From Charina bottae (Eukaryota > Chordata > Lepidosauria > Squamata > Charinaidae): a stretch of DNA of 64,000 nt. Each line of letters opens with the position of its first letter. The first letter of the stretch is position 1. The notes below the pieces were generated by a model. It did no database searches, was not told the origin of the DNA, and saw nothing but the letters and a program-made list of their open reading frames with translations. The DNA lies in contig JALMGJ010000025.1 of NCBI GenBank assembly GCA_023362775.1, positions 9,897,501 through 9,961,500 on the forward strand. The letters run 5' to 3'. Of the stretch, positions 1-11,415 are shown in pieces. The position numbers and the translations under genes are program-made.

Positions 1-1185
1 GATTTCAGTCCAATTTTCTTGTGATCTGCTAGGGTCTGGAAAGGGGAACACTTGTAACATTAGTTCTACAATCCAAACAGCTTGTTTGTTTACTGTATGT
101 ATATTCTGCTTTTCAGCCAAGGTGATTTACAACTTCAATTAGGATTTTATCATCTGGTGGATAAGATACATTAAAAAAACAGGAAACAATGATTAAACAG
201 AAAAAAAACAAATTGAATGATAAGACATCCCCAGGCCTCATTTTGTGTAAAAGGACTTCTGGTTATTCTGGCAATGCACAGATATCCTTCTGCATGCCCT
301 AATCACTTTCAAATAGCTTTCTAAATGTTTGGTGTGATTGAGTTGTTGAGTCTTTTTCAACGTAATCCAGAAATAAAAGGGGATTCATCAAAATCAACTA
401 AACTGCTTGCTTCATATGCAAATCTCAGCACAGATTTTTGTGAGCTAAATTTTGTTGAAAAGAAAAAAAAAGTAGATGATTAAACAAAAACAATAGCCGT
501 GTTAAGAGTAATCACACATAAAGATAAACAAGAAAAAGAACTTTTAAATTTAGAAGATTGTGTTTATTTGTTATTTTAATTATTTTATAGTGCTTTTCTG
601 GTATGTAAAATCAACACAAAAATGTTAACACAATCAACATCACACAAGTTACATGAGCTTATTCAACATTCATGTTGCAAAGAACAATCACTGGCCATGG
701 TATGCCTAGATTGCAGCTTTAAGATACCATGCAATAGGAAGTTAGTTTAAGGCATTTTGATTTTACTGGAATTCACTAATGTCACTTATTAAACAGCATA
801 GTATGGATGTGGAATGCCAGACTGATCTAGGCAGAGCTCTTAAACTGCTAGTGGATCCAGTGCATAAGGTAACTTCCAGAACCTGCCTCATACCTTGCAG
901 AGTTGGATTACTTAGGGCATCGAAGAGCCTCTACCTGGAAAGGTGCTGTGTCGTTCCTTCAACAGTGCTACAGGTGAGATGAAAAAAAATTCCCCATCCA
1001 GAACAATTGTGCCCCTATAGGGATGGGCAGGTAGAAACAAATGAGCATGTGCTATTTGCTTGTCAATATTATAGCCATGTACAAAGTACTATATCATGCC
1101 CGTGCAAGGGATTTCCCACTTCGTCCCAGGTACTTCTATACATTCTTCCTATTGTCTGATAAGAGCTCTATCACAATGTATAATG
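1..1185. other. No gene; AT-rich sequence with weak LINE traces
   Basis: No coding region is supported. Around 98-150 there is a short stretch resembling the 3' tail of an L2/CR1-type LINE in minus orientation (gcttttcagccaaggtgatt). Around 980-1100 broken frames read like a degraded cysteine/histidine zinc-binding region of a reverse transcriptase C-terminus (a histidine in an NEHV context followed by cysteine). Both are low-confidence readings from memory of repeat families. Confidence 0.3.
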
Positions 1186-1377
1186 TGATGCTGATGTTAG
1201 GGAAAGTGGAAGGCAAAAGGAAGAGGGGCCGAACAAGGGCAAGATGGATGGATGATATTCTGGAGGTGACGGACTCGACCGTGGGGGAGCTGGGGGTGGC
1301 GACGGCCGACAGGAAGCTCTGGCGTGGGCTGGTCCATGAAGTCACGAAGAGTCGGAAGCGACCGAACGAATAAACAA
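1186..1377 (+). mobile_element. RTE/BovB-like LINE 3' end fragment
   Basis: The translated segment (residues GKVEGKRKRGRTRARW followed by a block ending EVTKSRKRP) has the same plan as the C-terminus of the BovB-type ORF seen on the minus strand at 15.7 kb: a basic GKxEGKRxRGR block, about 20 residues, then a DRxxWRxxVHEVTKSR block, a stop, and an A-rich tail with ACAACAAA. It is GC-rich and CpG-rich against AT-rich flanks, consistent with inserted sequence. Only the last 60 or so codons survive. It differs enough from the 15.7 kb copy to be another subfamily. The exact family within RTE or its relatives is uncertain. Confidence 0.6.
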
Positions 1378-3357
1378 CAAAAATCTTTCAAAATAGCTAG
1401 CCACTATTTATTTAATTACACAATATGTGTTACAATTATGGACTTCAGTTGCTATTTCAATTTTCTCTGGAAGTTGAACCAGCAAAGACTAGTTAAACAG
1501 ACAGGTAGATAAAAGGATGGCTGCAAGTTCTTTGCTGTGGCATTTATAGGTCATATGCAAAATGCTAACAAGCAGGTGAAGTTATTAGTCATCCTGTTTA
1601 TGTTCTCATTGCATGTCTTAAGCACTGACCTATGCAATATGCAAGAGAGAATAGATACAGCCTTATACACTTCAGTGAGATAACCAACAATATTCATATT
1701 AGCCCTGGTCTGACATTATTTCCTACGCAGAAAAATTCTCTGTTTTCCTCTATGAGTTCTCTATGCAGTTTGAAGAAAGAGAATTTGCTTTTCCCCTCCT
1801 CTCTCTCAAAGGCAAAGGGAAATAATTTTGAAGCAACGGACATGGGTGGCATGCGTTGTTTGAAAGTGGCCAAAGAATGCGAGTGAATGTTCTCCTGTCA
1901 AAATACAATCAGTGATCTAGCTGTGTGAAGCCTCCCTGGATTCCCAACCTTCAACCTCTGAGGAAGGCATCATGAGGGAACTCATCCCCCTGGGATTTTT
2001 CAGATTGGGAAATGGGGGCAACCAGGGAGGCTTCAGGGCAGGACCATCTGCAGGGGGGTCCAAAAAGCCAAGATGGAGGTGGCGACTGTGCAATTGAAGC
2101 CCTCCCCTTTTCTATATGTGCTGATGTTCCACATGTGCACAAAGGGGATATGGCTTCAATCAAACAGTTAAGAGAGCTAGCTTTTTTTTTTACTCCCTCC
2201 ACCCCCCCTGCCCCAGGTTCAGAAAATCAGAAAACAAACGCCACCACCACCACCAGCCCCTTCTAATAATAAAGTAAGCTCAAAACATCCCCAGAAACAT
2301 TTGAGATGAATTCAGAAGGGCTTGATAACAATGTAGAAAGCCAGACACCTTTTTCTCTGGAAAGGACAACTGCTCAGAAATTGCAGGAGAGATTTCAGCA
2401 CCGCATGAATGAAGTCAACGTGGCCACATACACCTGACCTAAACTTCACCTTTGAATCACCTGCAGATCCCATCCGAAGCTCGAAAGCAACAGCATAGCC
2501 AGGCTCCCCCTGTGTTCTAGAACCTTGGATGATAAGTTGGCCTAAATAACGAATGAATTATAATGGCTTTTTTCATGATTATTGCAGAGATTCATTTGGG
2601 TATTCAAATACCAAATTAAGGTGGTGGTTGTCAGAGGATCCAGGGTCCCCCAGCAAAAAATCTGTTTCTTTTTGGAATTAAATACTGGTTTATTCTGTAA
2701 TACAATTACATTGCAATCCTATAAGATAATACTTTGACATAAGTCTAATTGTTTTCAGTGATATTTACTCTCTGGTAAGGGAATATAGGATTGTAATGCA
2801 ACCTTTGCTTTGGAAGTGAGCATGTTGTGGTAAAATTGCACCATAATTTTATTTTAAGGGAAATTTGACCCAATGGTTTGTTCATCTGGATCTTATAATC
2901 CTTTGCCATGACAGATGAGGTGCCAGAAAGGGGCATGTGTAGTATTTGTACACAGGGAGATTGCAGACAATAGTCAAATATGACTGAGAATAGACACATT
3001 TTATTTAGTTCCCAGCATTAACATGGACTTAGAAAATATATGTTGTGATGAGGAATGTGTTGATAAAGGAAAATGAAATAATTGATGGAATAGTCCTAGG
3101 CAACCATTTTGGCAATTCAAGGAAAAAAGGTGCTTTTTAATCTGTTATTTTATAGCTTTGTTCTCTACTGGTCCCCGTGGCCTGTATCATCCTCCTGGAA
3201 AACATCGAAGCCAATATGTGTGCTGGTTTTATTGACAAATAGTGTAAGTAGTAGAGATCATTCAATAGTGACAATAAGACTGCTTGATGTCTAGCTTGGC
3301 CTCTTTGTATTTGATAGTAGTGTTTATGTCATATTTTAATTCTCTGTAAGGTAACAG
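1378..3357. other. No recognised feature
   Basis: About 2 kb of AT-rich sequence. ORFs here are short (under 85 codons), overlap on both strands and show no recognisable motif. The stretch near 2050-2070 (ccaaaaagccaagatggagg) resembles one near 56895-56915 (aaaaaaatccaagatggcca), possibly a shared old repeat. Nothing else stands out. Confidence 0.5.
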
Positions 3358-3462
3358 CTTCTTCTTCTTCTTCTTCTTCTTCTTCTTCTTCTTCTTCTTC
3401 TTCTTCTTCTTCTTCTTCTTCTTCTTCTTCTTCTTCTTCTTCTTCTTCTTCTTCTTCTTCTT
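3358..3462. repeat. (CTT)n microsatellite, about 35 units
   Basis: An almost uninterrupted run of CTT trinucleotides of about 105 bp, ending in ttcctccttc. The strand is pure pyrimidine over its whole length, with the complementary GAA purine strand. Confidence 0.97.
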
Positions 3463-3828
3463 CCTCCTTCTCTAGAAGAATACACCTTCAGGTCCCACAC
3501 CATGAATTGGGGTTTGATGAGGAAAGGAACAGATGTCTTAATATTAAACGGAGATAGAAACAGAGTAAACTCCTGACTCTTGTAGCTCTTACTGCAGGCA
3601 AGTAGAAGAGGTGTTTTATTTTTATAGCTAAAAGAAAGTTATCTGAAATCTCAGTGAGACTGAAAAAGGAAATATGGATACTAAATTATTTCAGATTTTA
3701 ACTGGCTATGATTCTCCATTGACCATGCATACTTATACCTTTTGCTATTTGTAAAATAAAACCATGTAATGCTGAATTACTGAGGCCGGAATTACTGTTC
3801 CAGCAGCTAGCAACATTATGTCTGGTTC

Positions 3829-4105
3829 TGTCATGGTTAGGCGACGAACAACACTGAGCCCAGAATGAAGCTCTAGATCTTTATTGTCCTACCTTACACA
3901 GAATCTTGCCAAACTAAGCTACGCTAACCAGTTCTCTGGGGAAAAACCCCAGGCGCTCTAAGGCGGATCTGGCCTGACTTTCTTGGCTGGGCACCCAAGG
4001 TCCTCAACACTGTGAATATGCTTCTCTCCCTGGAAGGCGCCCCCTCCTTCCTCGCCTGTGATCTCCATAACATCACCTTCCCCCTCAGAGACACATTCCA
4101 TCACA
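3829..4105 (-). mobile_element. Solo LTR, 277 bp, with 5-bp target duplication
   Basis: The segment begins TGTCATGG and ends CATCACA on the plus strand, so it has TG...CA ends in either orientation. It is flanked on both sides by GGTTC (3824-3828 and 4106-4110), a 5-bp target-site duplication. On the minus strand an AATAAA signal lies near 3880 (ggacaataaaga), which sets the orientation. A 5-bp duplication fits Ty3/Gypsy-type elements and some ERV groups, whereas the proviruses at 36-48 kb made 4-bp duplications. There is no internal coding region, so it is the product of LTR-LTR recombination. The family is not identified. Confidence 0.8.
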
Positions 4106-4257
4106 GGTTCTTTGCTTTAAAACAAAATACATGCAGTGACACCAACATGTTTCAAAGTTTCTTGCCTTTGATGTGTGTGTGTGTGTGGGGGCTAATGTCT
4201 ACCATTTTTACTAAAATGTATGTGAGAGAACAGGAAGATGTCCTGTGCTGATTAAAA

Positions 4258-4390
4258 CAGCCTTTCCCCAATCTGGATACCCTCCAGATGAGTGGGCTTC
4301 ATATCCCAGAATATCTTACTCAGCATGGCTGGTGCTGAGAATCCTGGATGTCAAAGCCTGCAGATCTAGATGGTGCCAAAGTTGGCAAAA
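4258..4390. mobile_element. Palindromic MITE, hAT-like
   Basis: Starts CAGCCTTTCCCCAATCTGG and ends with an imperfect inverted copy (atctagatggtgccaaagttggcaaaa). The middle holds the inner motif 'tcatatcccagaat ... cagcatggctggtgctga'. This is the layout of a fold-back repeat common in reptile genomes. Related degraded copies appear at 12.85, 18.2 and 32.4 kb. It carries no coding sequence, and the superfamily assignment is from memory. Confidence 0.5.
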
Positions 4391-4429
4391 ACGAAAATAA
4401 AATGTTAGTATGGGACTGGGAGAACCCAG

Positions 4430-4550
4430 GCTTGAGTTCAAACACAAAATTCAGTCAGCGACGAAATTAGTCATTATCTCTTGACCCAATCCACTTGGCA
4501 GGGTTGATATAAGGATTAAATGACAGAAACACCCATGTGTGCTGCCTAGA
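4430..4550 (+). repeat. Possible MIR/CORE-type SINE fragment
   Basis: Contains 'cagggttgatataaggattaaatgacagaaacaccc...', resembling the MIR core 'agggttgttgtgaggattaaatgag'. It is old, short and without a tail, so the call is tentative. Confidence 0.35.
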
Positions 4551-5529
4551 GCCCATAGAAATAGGTACAAAGGCAACATTGATTTCTTGTTTGGGGCACA
4601 AGAGAGGTTGCAAAGATTTGAACTGGAGGTACGAAAAAAATAAGAAATCCCATTTGAATATCTATAGACAAGGTTGCTGCAATCAATGCAAATAAACTGC
4701 TTGCATCAGTCCTGATTTCCTGCTGCTTTCCATGTCTCTTACCTGATGGCAAGTATGGAAAAAACTTTCCCTTTAAGGCTTTGTCTCCAACAGAAACTAG
4801 GGAAAGGGCAAAAGCTGGACCCTTCAGGAGTTAAAGGTCAGCATGCTCATTCATCCTCAGGTGCAACCTGATTATTGGAATTCCTGGATTCAGGTCAGGA
4901 TTTCTTTAATGTAGTGTTGTTTAATTAGTCTGATTTATTTTGTTGTCTGCCTGCTCTGAAAACAATGCAGCAACTTTCCTTTGAAAGATCATTTCACCTA
5001 GAAATGGTGAAATTCAGTACCAGAGATATAAAATGCACCCTGCAATTTTGGCCGAGTTATATACCCCATGCATAATAAATTGTGCCTTGTGTAGGAAGCA
5101 TATTTAAGACATTAAAACAGGTTATGTTTTAAAAGAGCCTCAGTAAAAAGAATATTTTAAAATACAGTGAACACATTATACTTGTTCTTACGATTTTTGA
5201 ACATTAAATGGTAGAAAATGGATAATGTCTTATGTGAATGAAGAAGCTGATCATTTAGAGTTGTACATTCCTGTGGAGATTGGGAATGTGTGGTGTTTCC
5301 AATTGCTAACAGCAAAAGTCTTAACTGCATGGAACAGGAGAGGAACTTGTAAGCCTAATATAGAAAGACTTGACTTTCACTGATATGTTTGAAGAATGCA
5401 AAGTTTTTTCACATAATTTGATAAAAATAGATTTACAAAACATGTCATTACAACCTTCCAACATAACATTGCCTTTAAATAAAAGGATAGAAGGATAGAA
5501 GGATAGATAGATATAGAGAGATGATAGAG
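4551..5529. other. No recognised feature
   Basis: AT-rich single-copy-looking sequence without a credible ORF or repeat boundary. Confidence 0.5.
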
Positions 5530-5534
5530 ATATT

Positions 5535-5577
<43 letters not shown>

Positions 5578-5733
5578 TTTTCTATCCTGCCTTTATTATT
5601 TTTATAAATAACTCAAGGCGGCGAACATACCTAATACTCCTTCCTCCTCCTGTTTTCCCCACAACAACAACCCTGTGAGGTGAGTTGGGCTGAGAGAGAG
5701 TGACTGGCCCAGGGTCACCCAGCTGGCTTTCAT
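5530..5733 (-). mobile_element. tRNA-derived SINE with L2-like tail, 5'-truncated
   Basis: Read on the minus strand: a '...gccagctgggtgaccctgggccag' module after the tRNA-like head, then 'cagcccaactcacctcacagggttgttgttgtggggaaaa', 'aggaggaaggagtattaggtatgttcgccgccttgagtta', and an (AAAT)n tail of about 48 bp. The same body occurs in the second half of the SINE at 19.4 kb and in fragments at 60.6 and 62.8 kb, so this is a multicopy family. The tRNA head is missing. The tail motif 'gcctttattatttttataaata' resembles the L2-type LINE end found in this window, suggesting mobilisation by an L2-like enzyme. Confidence 0.75.
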
Positions 5734-5749
5734 ACATAGATAGATTCAT

Positions 5750-5780
5750 AGATAGGTAGGTAGGTAGGTAGGTAGGTAGA
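5750..5780. repeat. (GTAG)n microsatellite
   Basis: Seven or so GTAG units abutting the truncated 5' side of the SINE at 5.5-5.7 kb. Confidence 0.9.
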
Positions 5781-8333
5781 TTCATTCTAAGCAAGTTTCG
5801 CATAATATTCTTCAATTTCAAGGAACCTCATAATGCTTTATAATTGGGCATAGTTAACTAACTCTAGAAATAAGGGCCTGAAAACCAAGAATAGTATTAT
5901 TTTAAAATAATGAAGAACTTCTTGTTGTCTTAGTACTTTTATCTAGGAATGAATGAATCTGTCATGGTTCGTTGTTGTTGTTGTTGTGGTGGTGGTTCTC
6001 ATTTTTACAACAGTAAGTTAGTTCTATGCTATATCTACATTGGATGCAATTTTTAAAGAAAAAATACAAGCATACCACTCTGCAAAGTTTTCCCCTGTTC
6101 CTTTTTTCTTTTTCAAACACAACTATGCCTAATACAGTAGTCAAATATCATTCTTCTCCTTCTCCTCCTTCAATAAAACTCTTTATATTTCTCTGTTTGC
6201 TTTGGTATCTAAAAGAGGATGAGATTTTTCAATTGTTGGTCAATTTGGGTTCAACCTATTTATTGAGTACTTTGGCACCCTTTACATTGAGTGCTTATAT
6301 GTAGCTAAACACTGAATATTCTGCCCTGACATCTATGCTTTACAGCTGCATGTTCAACCCCCAAATGAATAAAACTGTTGATTTCATTGAGGTTAGGGTT
6401 TGCATGAAATAAATAGGTCACTAACTAAAATGTATGCCACTTTCATAATATTTTCTTGACTTCTGGCTCATCATTAATCAGAAAATGTCCCACCAACTGT
6501 TTTTAGAGGACATGACTTCCGTACATAGTCCTCATCTCATCTTCAGCCCACTGTAGAGGCAGCTTATATTCAGTTTAGCTGTTCTGGGTTTCAGTTAGCA
6601 TCCTTCTTGCTGTATAAAATTACACAAAGCTTCATTGTTATGTTAGCATTGATGCAGCCAGAGACTTGGATCCTATTGGTTATTTTTGGCAGCTGTGGGC
6701 ATGTCCCCTCTCCTCCAGTTGCTGGGCATGCACTGGATGTCCATTTTGACTTGGGCTGCAGGAGAGAATAGAATCTGGATTCCCCAGGAACATCTGCTCA
6801 CATAATGCTTGACCAGCACTTCACAAAGCACTAGTCAGGCATTATATGGGTTCTTTATTTACAAAGGTTTTGCATTCTTCTGGGAAAGTATTAGCCTTGT
6901 TTTTAAACACACATTTAGTTACGTTTAAAAAAAAACAGAATTAGCACTCTCTGCATGGAAGGTTGATTTAAACCAAGAAAAGAGCCAGTTTCTGCCAGCT
7001 GTGTGGTGCTAGTTGTGTTCCAAAAGACGACAGACATACAGTTTTTACAGGTTTTCTGCTGCTTCTGCTGACAAGGTGTTGCATGTGCCTGTGCTTTCTA
7101 CTGTTTTTATTACTTCCAGGGAGCACCATTTGGCCAATTCCAATGTCATTTTGCATACTTCATGGGATAATTCTGGATGTTGCTAGCAGAAGCCTTTCAC
7201 TGCCAGCACTGTTAATCCCTTGTAGCACTTAAGATCTGAGATATTTTGGAGCTGGGTTGAAATTGGCAAGAGTTCTGCCAGTTCCTTCTTCTAGCCCAAG
7301 CGATATATCACAGCTGCAGCTGAGGGGTGTAGAGTAAGGCAGAGGGGAGTGCTCCTTGCAGTCCCTTCACTCTGCCTGTGAATTGTGCCTTGGGCTATTT
7401 TGAATATGGATCTATTGGTCTTCTGGAAAACTGGTAAATTTCTGTCCAAATATAGTCCAGCTGACAGGTTGGTTGAGGATGGGGAGGACACAGACTAAGC
7501 AGTTCCCTTTTGCTTCACCTGGGACCCTCTTGTGCCCCACTGCCCAGATATTTTTGAACACGAGAATATTGGTCTTCCAGAAGACAGATGAACCTATGTT
7601 CAGAAATAGATCCACTGATAAGTCACTGGTGTGGAACAATCCATGCTTTTGACTTATCTCTCAGGCAACATGGAAGGTGGCTATAGACTCCTTCTTAGAC
7701 ACCTACCCACAGTCACCCAAGACTCCCCATATATATGTTAAGTACAGAGGCTGGTATTTATTTTTCCCACATGTTGGTGATATTGTGGGAAGAGGAAGAT
7801 AGACAGAGGAATTTACCAATCACTTTCTTTAATATGTCTAGCATTATAACTGTAAGGACAGAATTGCTCGTTACTGAAGCAGAATAGCGCTCAGCCATTG
7901 GAACAGCACAGATTGAGCTGGCCTACTTTTCTGCCAACTCAAGGCCTGGAGGAATGCACATTAATGTGGTCATGAAGAGACAATATTTATGTTTATTGCT
8001 GACTGGAAACCCCTTATGGACTTTTTGCATAAAACAGAAAAAAAATAAACTTATGATTTATGGTTTTGACGATTAGACAGGATAGATTATAGAAAGAAGA
8101 GAGGTAAATTGTAACCATAGAGTAAGAGGTAAATTTATAATTGTACCTATAACTGCTGTAAAGAAGATCAGAAGCTACTTCTTTGTATCTTTTTTCTTTC
8201 TTTTCTATTTTTCTTTTTCTTTTTTTCCCTTTTGCACTTTTAGCTTTCTCTTTGATTTATTTCTTTTTCTTTTCTTACTTTATATTAGTTCGTATTAGTT
8301 TTTATCTCCCTTCTTAAAAATCTATAATAAAAA
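5781..8333. other. No recognised gene; small (GTT)n/(GGT)n run
   Basis: AT-rich sequence. A (GTT)n(GGT)n run occupies 5970-5998. The stretch 8180-8290 is pyrimidine-rich. No ORF above 92 codons and no protein motif is visible. Confidence 0.5.
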
Positions 8334-8381
8334 TTATATATATATATATATGAATGAATGAATGAATGAATGAATGAATGT
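8334..8381. repeat. (TA)n then (ATGA)n microsatellite
   Basis: An alternating AT run followed by about eight GAAT/ATGA units. Confidence 0.95.
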
Positions 8382-8754
8382 GGTCATGAAGAAGAACCTT
8401 TGGATTCATTTTATCTGTACAATACTATTGGTAGTGCTTTTTCTTATCACTCAACAAATATGTTACCATTTTGGAAGGCTAGATATTTAAAATAACAGAT
8501 AAAAATACTGAAATTCACTACAATGTAGGCTCCTGCAGATACTCCAAAGACAACAGATACATGACAATAGACCACACTCGAAATCAACAGCCAGTGGGAA
8601 ACCAAATGCCAATCATGGTGATTGGCAGACAGTTCCAAAAAATGTATAGACCCTCAGATTTAGCCATTTTTCAAATCTTGTTCTGGGTTTTCTCTCCATC
8701 TTGTTTGTGCAAGCCCACAGCAGTAAACAGCCATCAATATTAGTAACTTTTGAT

Positions 8755-9115
8755 ATTTATGTATTTATTTATTTATACTTCAAATTTATTAACCGCCCAT
8801 CTCACCCAAGGATAGCCTGATAACTCCATGAACCTGTTCAATCTACTTTCAAACCACTCAAATTGACTGCCATCATCACATGCATTAGCAGCAAATTCCA
8901 GTTTGACTATGCAATGAATGGGAAAGTAATTCTTACTATTGGTCCTACATCTCTCTACATTTAGTGCTAATGAATTACCTTGAGTTCTAATGCTGTGCGA
9001 GGAACAAGTTTCTCTCTTCCCATGCATCTATGAAATGTATGACTTTTACATACCTGTATCAAATCTACCCTCACTCTCCTGCATTTCAGATCAGGAAAGG
9101 TTGTTTTTCAAACAA
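8755..9115 (-). mobile_element. Old LINE-derived fragments (L2/CR1-type), minus
   Basis: The left part (tatttatttatttatacttcaaatttattaaccgcccatctc) is the same 3' tail design as the intact L2 at 19.8 kb read on the minus strand. The part from about 8840 to 9110 (a tract with gcaaattccagtttgactatg, then ctctcttcccatgcatctatga) resembles a widespread old reptile/bird LINE-tail repeat. The two parts may be separate insertions. No reading frame survives. Confidence 0.5.
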
Positions 9116-10254
9116 GAACTAGCCAATCTGAACTTTTTGTTGGAATCAACAATTGAAACAAGGGGCCTTTAGCCAGAGGCTCATGGGCATTTCATGAAAC
9201 TGACCTTTCTTGGCTGGTGGAATAGAGTAGGGAGAAAACCCAGCTGTAAGAAGATGACTGTAAAAGTCAGCATGGTTCATTTGAAAAACAATGGCATAAT
9301 TATGTATGCTAATTAGTAAGCCATAAATGATGAGGCAAAGTTAATGAATAGGGATATGTAGCAAAATAATGGATTACAAGAATCCTCCTTGAGAAATAAT
9401 TATATTATTTTCATGCTCTGTATTGGCACTATTCCTTGGCCTTGCTGTCCTATCACTCTGAGCCTTCCCATGGCAAAATTCATTATGCTGATCTACTACC
9501 CAGCAAGTCCACTCCAATTGCTATGCATGATAACGCAGCTTGCTGGAGTGATAACAATTGGTGCAATTTCCCTAGTTTGATCTGCATGCTTTCTGCAAAT
9601 GACATTAGACATTGGGGAGCTTGTTAGAGAAAACAATTGCCAGAATGTAATTAGTAATGGTAAAACTTTCGGCAGTGCTTAATTGATAGAGAGTAAGGGC
9701 CACAAATAGTACTGCCAACTCTGCCTCCAATTAAACAGCTTTAACAAATGCTTGATTAAGTGTTTTGTGGATCACACTGGAGAGTGGTAAAGAGAAAACT
9801 CTACCAAGCAGAATGGAGGAAAATATCGTCTTTAAGTTTTGAAAATAGGGTCACCGGTTTTATTTACTGTAAATGGATAAATGATCAATTAAATCAACAT
9901 GTGGTGATCAAGGCTTCAAATCCAAATTTCAAGTTCTTAAGTTTTTGTTTTCTTTGTGCTAAATGTCATTCTTTGATTGCAAAAAGATCGAGTGCTTCAC
10001 AGCTGCCAACCTCATATAGTTAGTCTGTATTTTTTTTGAACCATAATGAGAAAAGGCTTAAGCACAGTGGTAGAAGTTGCATGCAGAGAAGAAAGATGGA
10101 TGAACTGGTCTGTACCAGATTTATGCTAGTTTCAAGTGTATCCAATCATTTATTCTTTCCATCTAATTTATATATAAACATCTAAAGGTTTTTTTTTAAA
10201 AAAGCACTTAAAACTCGTAAGTAGGAAAAATTATGATACTCTCTATTGCTAACA
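9116..10254. other. No recognised feature
   Basis: AT-rich sequence. The longest ORF is 87 codons with no motif. Confidence 0.5.
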
Positions 10255-10440
10255 ACTATTGAGCAGTGGAGAAGTCTGCCTAGAACAGTGGTGGATGACC
10301 CCTCACTGGAGTTTTTGTGAATGAGTTGACCACTGGCTGGTTGACCACTTGTCAAAAATGTTTAGTAGATTTCTGCAGGGAGTAGAGTTGGACTAGATGA
10401 CCTCTAAGATACTTTCCATCTCAGACAGTTTGATGGTCGC
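10255..10440 (+). mobile_element. CR1-type LINE 3' end fragment
   Basis: The motifs 'gcagtggagaagtctgcct', 'cctcactggagtttttgtgaatgag' and 'gggagtagagttggactagatgacctctaa' match the conserved 3' region of CR1/L3 elements (the gttggactagatgacc signature). The terminal short repeat is gone. No ORF. Confidence 0.65.
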
Positions 10441-11165
10441 TTTTATTTTTATACAAATGTGCTTTGCAGGCATAAGTGAGGAAATCATTACAAGCAAAAA
10501 TGAATATTAGGGTAATGGCATACAAAATAGGTTTACAGAGAAAATGTTTTGCAAAATAACGTCATGCAGAGCAATTGATGAGTTCTATTTGTGCTTTTAA
10601 TGATAATTGGAGAATATATTGGCTTCAGATTTATTGAAAGGCCAGTCTAATGAATTACAGTGCTTTAAAGAGGCCTGGATTATCATCATGTACATTGACT
10701 TATAGATGGAGGAGTAGAGGTGAACTATTGTCCATGAAAGCTTTTGCCCATGCTCTCTTACCATGGAGTAAGCTCCATTCAAGGTAATGGGGCTTCCTCA
10801 TTAAATGTGTATAGGACCTAATAAACTGGAAGAAGCATTCTAGAGCCTCACACAAGCCACGACCTCTCTGCCATTCATGATAACAGTGACATTTCCCCCA
10901 AGGCTTTTGCCTGAAAAAGGGTGCTGGTCTTTTGAGTTGACCCCTTAAAGCAGCAGCATCTTTTTTCAAGCTCATGAAGAAGCCTGCAAAAGGACATGGT
11001 TGCTTTAATCAGTAGCAGAGAGGTGCTGTGTTTTCATGAAGCCTGCAAAAACTTCTTCCAAACCATTTTTAAAGGATGCCCTGTCCTTATAGATTTGCCT
11101 TGTCTCCTTATGATTTTAAGCACTGTGATGCAGCAGTTAATAAAACATAAGCAAAATCCTTTTTT
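10441..11165. other. No recognised feature
   Basis: No ORF with a motif and no repeat boundary could be drawn. Confidence 0.45.
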
Positions 11166-11218
11166 TTTAAAAAAAGTTTATATGTATGTGTGTATGTACA
11201 GTATATGTATATGTGTGT

Positions 11219-11282
<64 letters not shown>

Positions 11283-11415
11283 AACCATATATGTATGTGT
11301 ATGTACATAGATGTGTCTGTGTATATAGATGTGTGTGTATAGATGTATGTGTGTGTATATAGGTGTGTGTGTATGTATGTATATTTGTCTGTGTATGTGT
11401 GTGTGTGTGTGTATA
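11166..11415. repeat. Compound (TA)n/(TG)n/(TGTA)n microsatellite
   Basis: A long dinucleotide region: an interrupted TATG/TGTG start, a pure TA run (about 11222-11256), a TG run (about 11257-11281), then interrupted TG/TA up to 11415. The ORFs reading through it on both strands are artefacts of low complexity. Confidence 0.95.
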
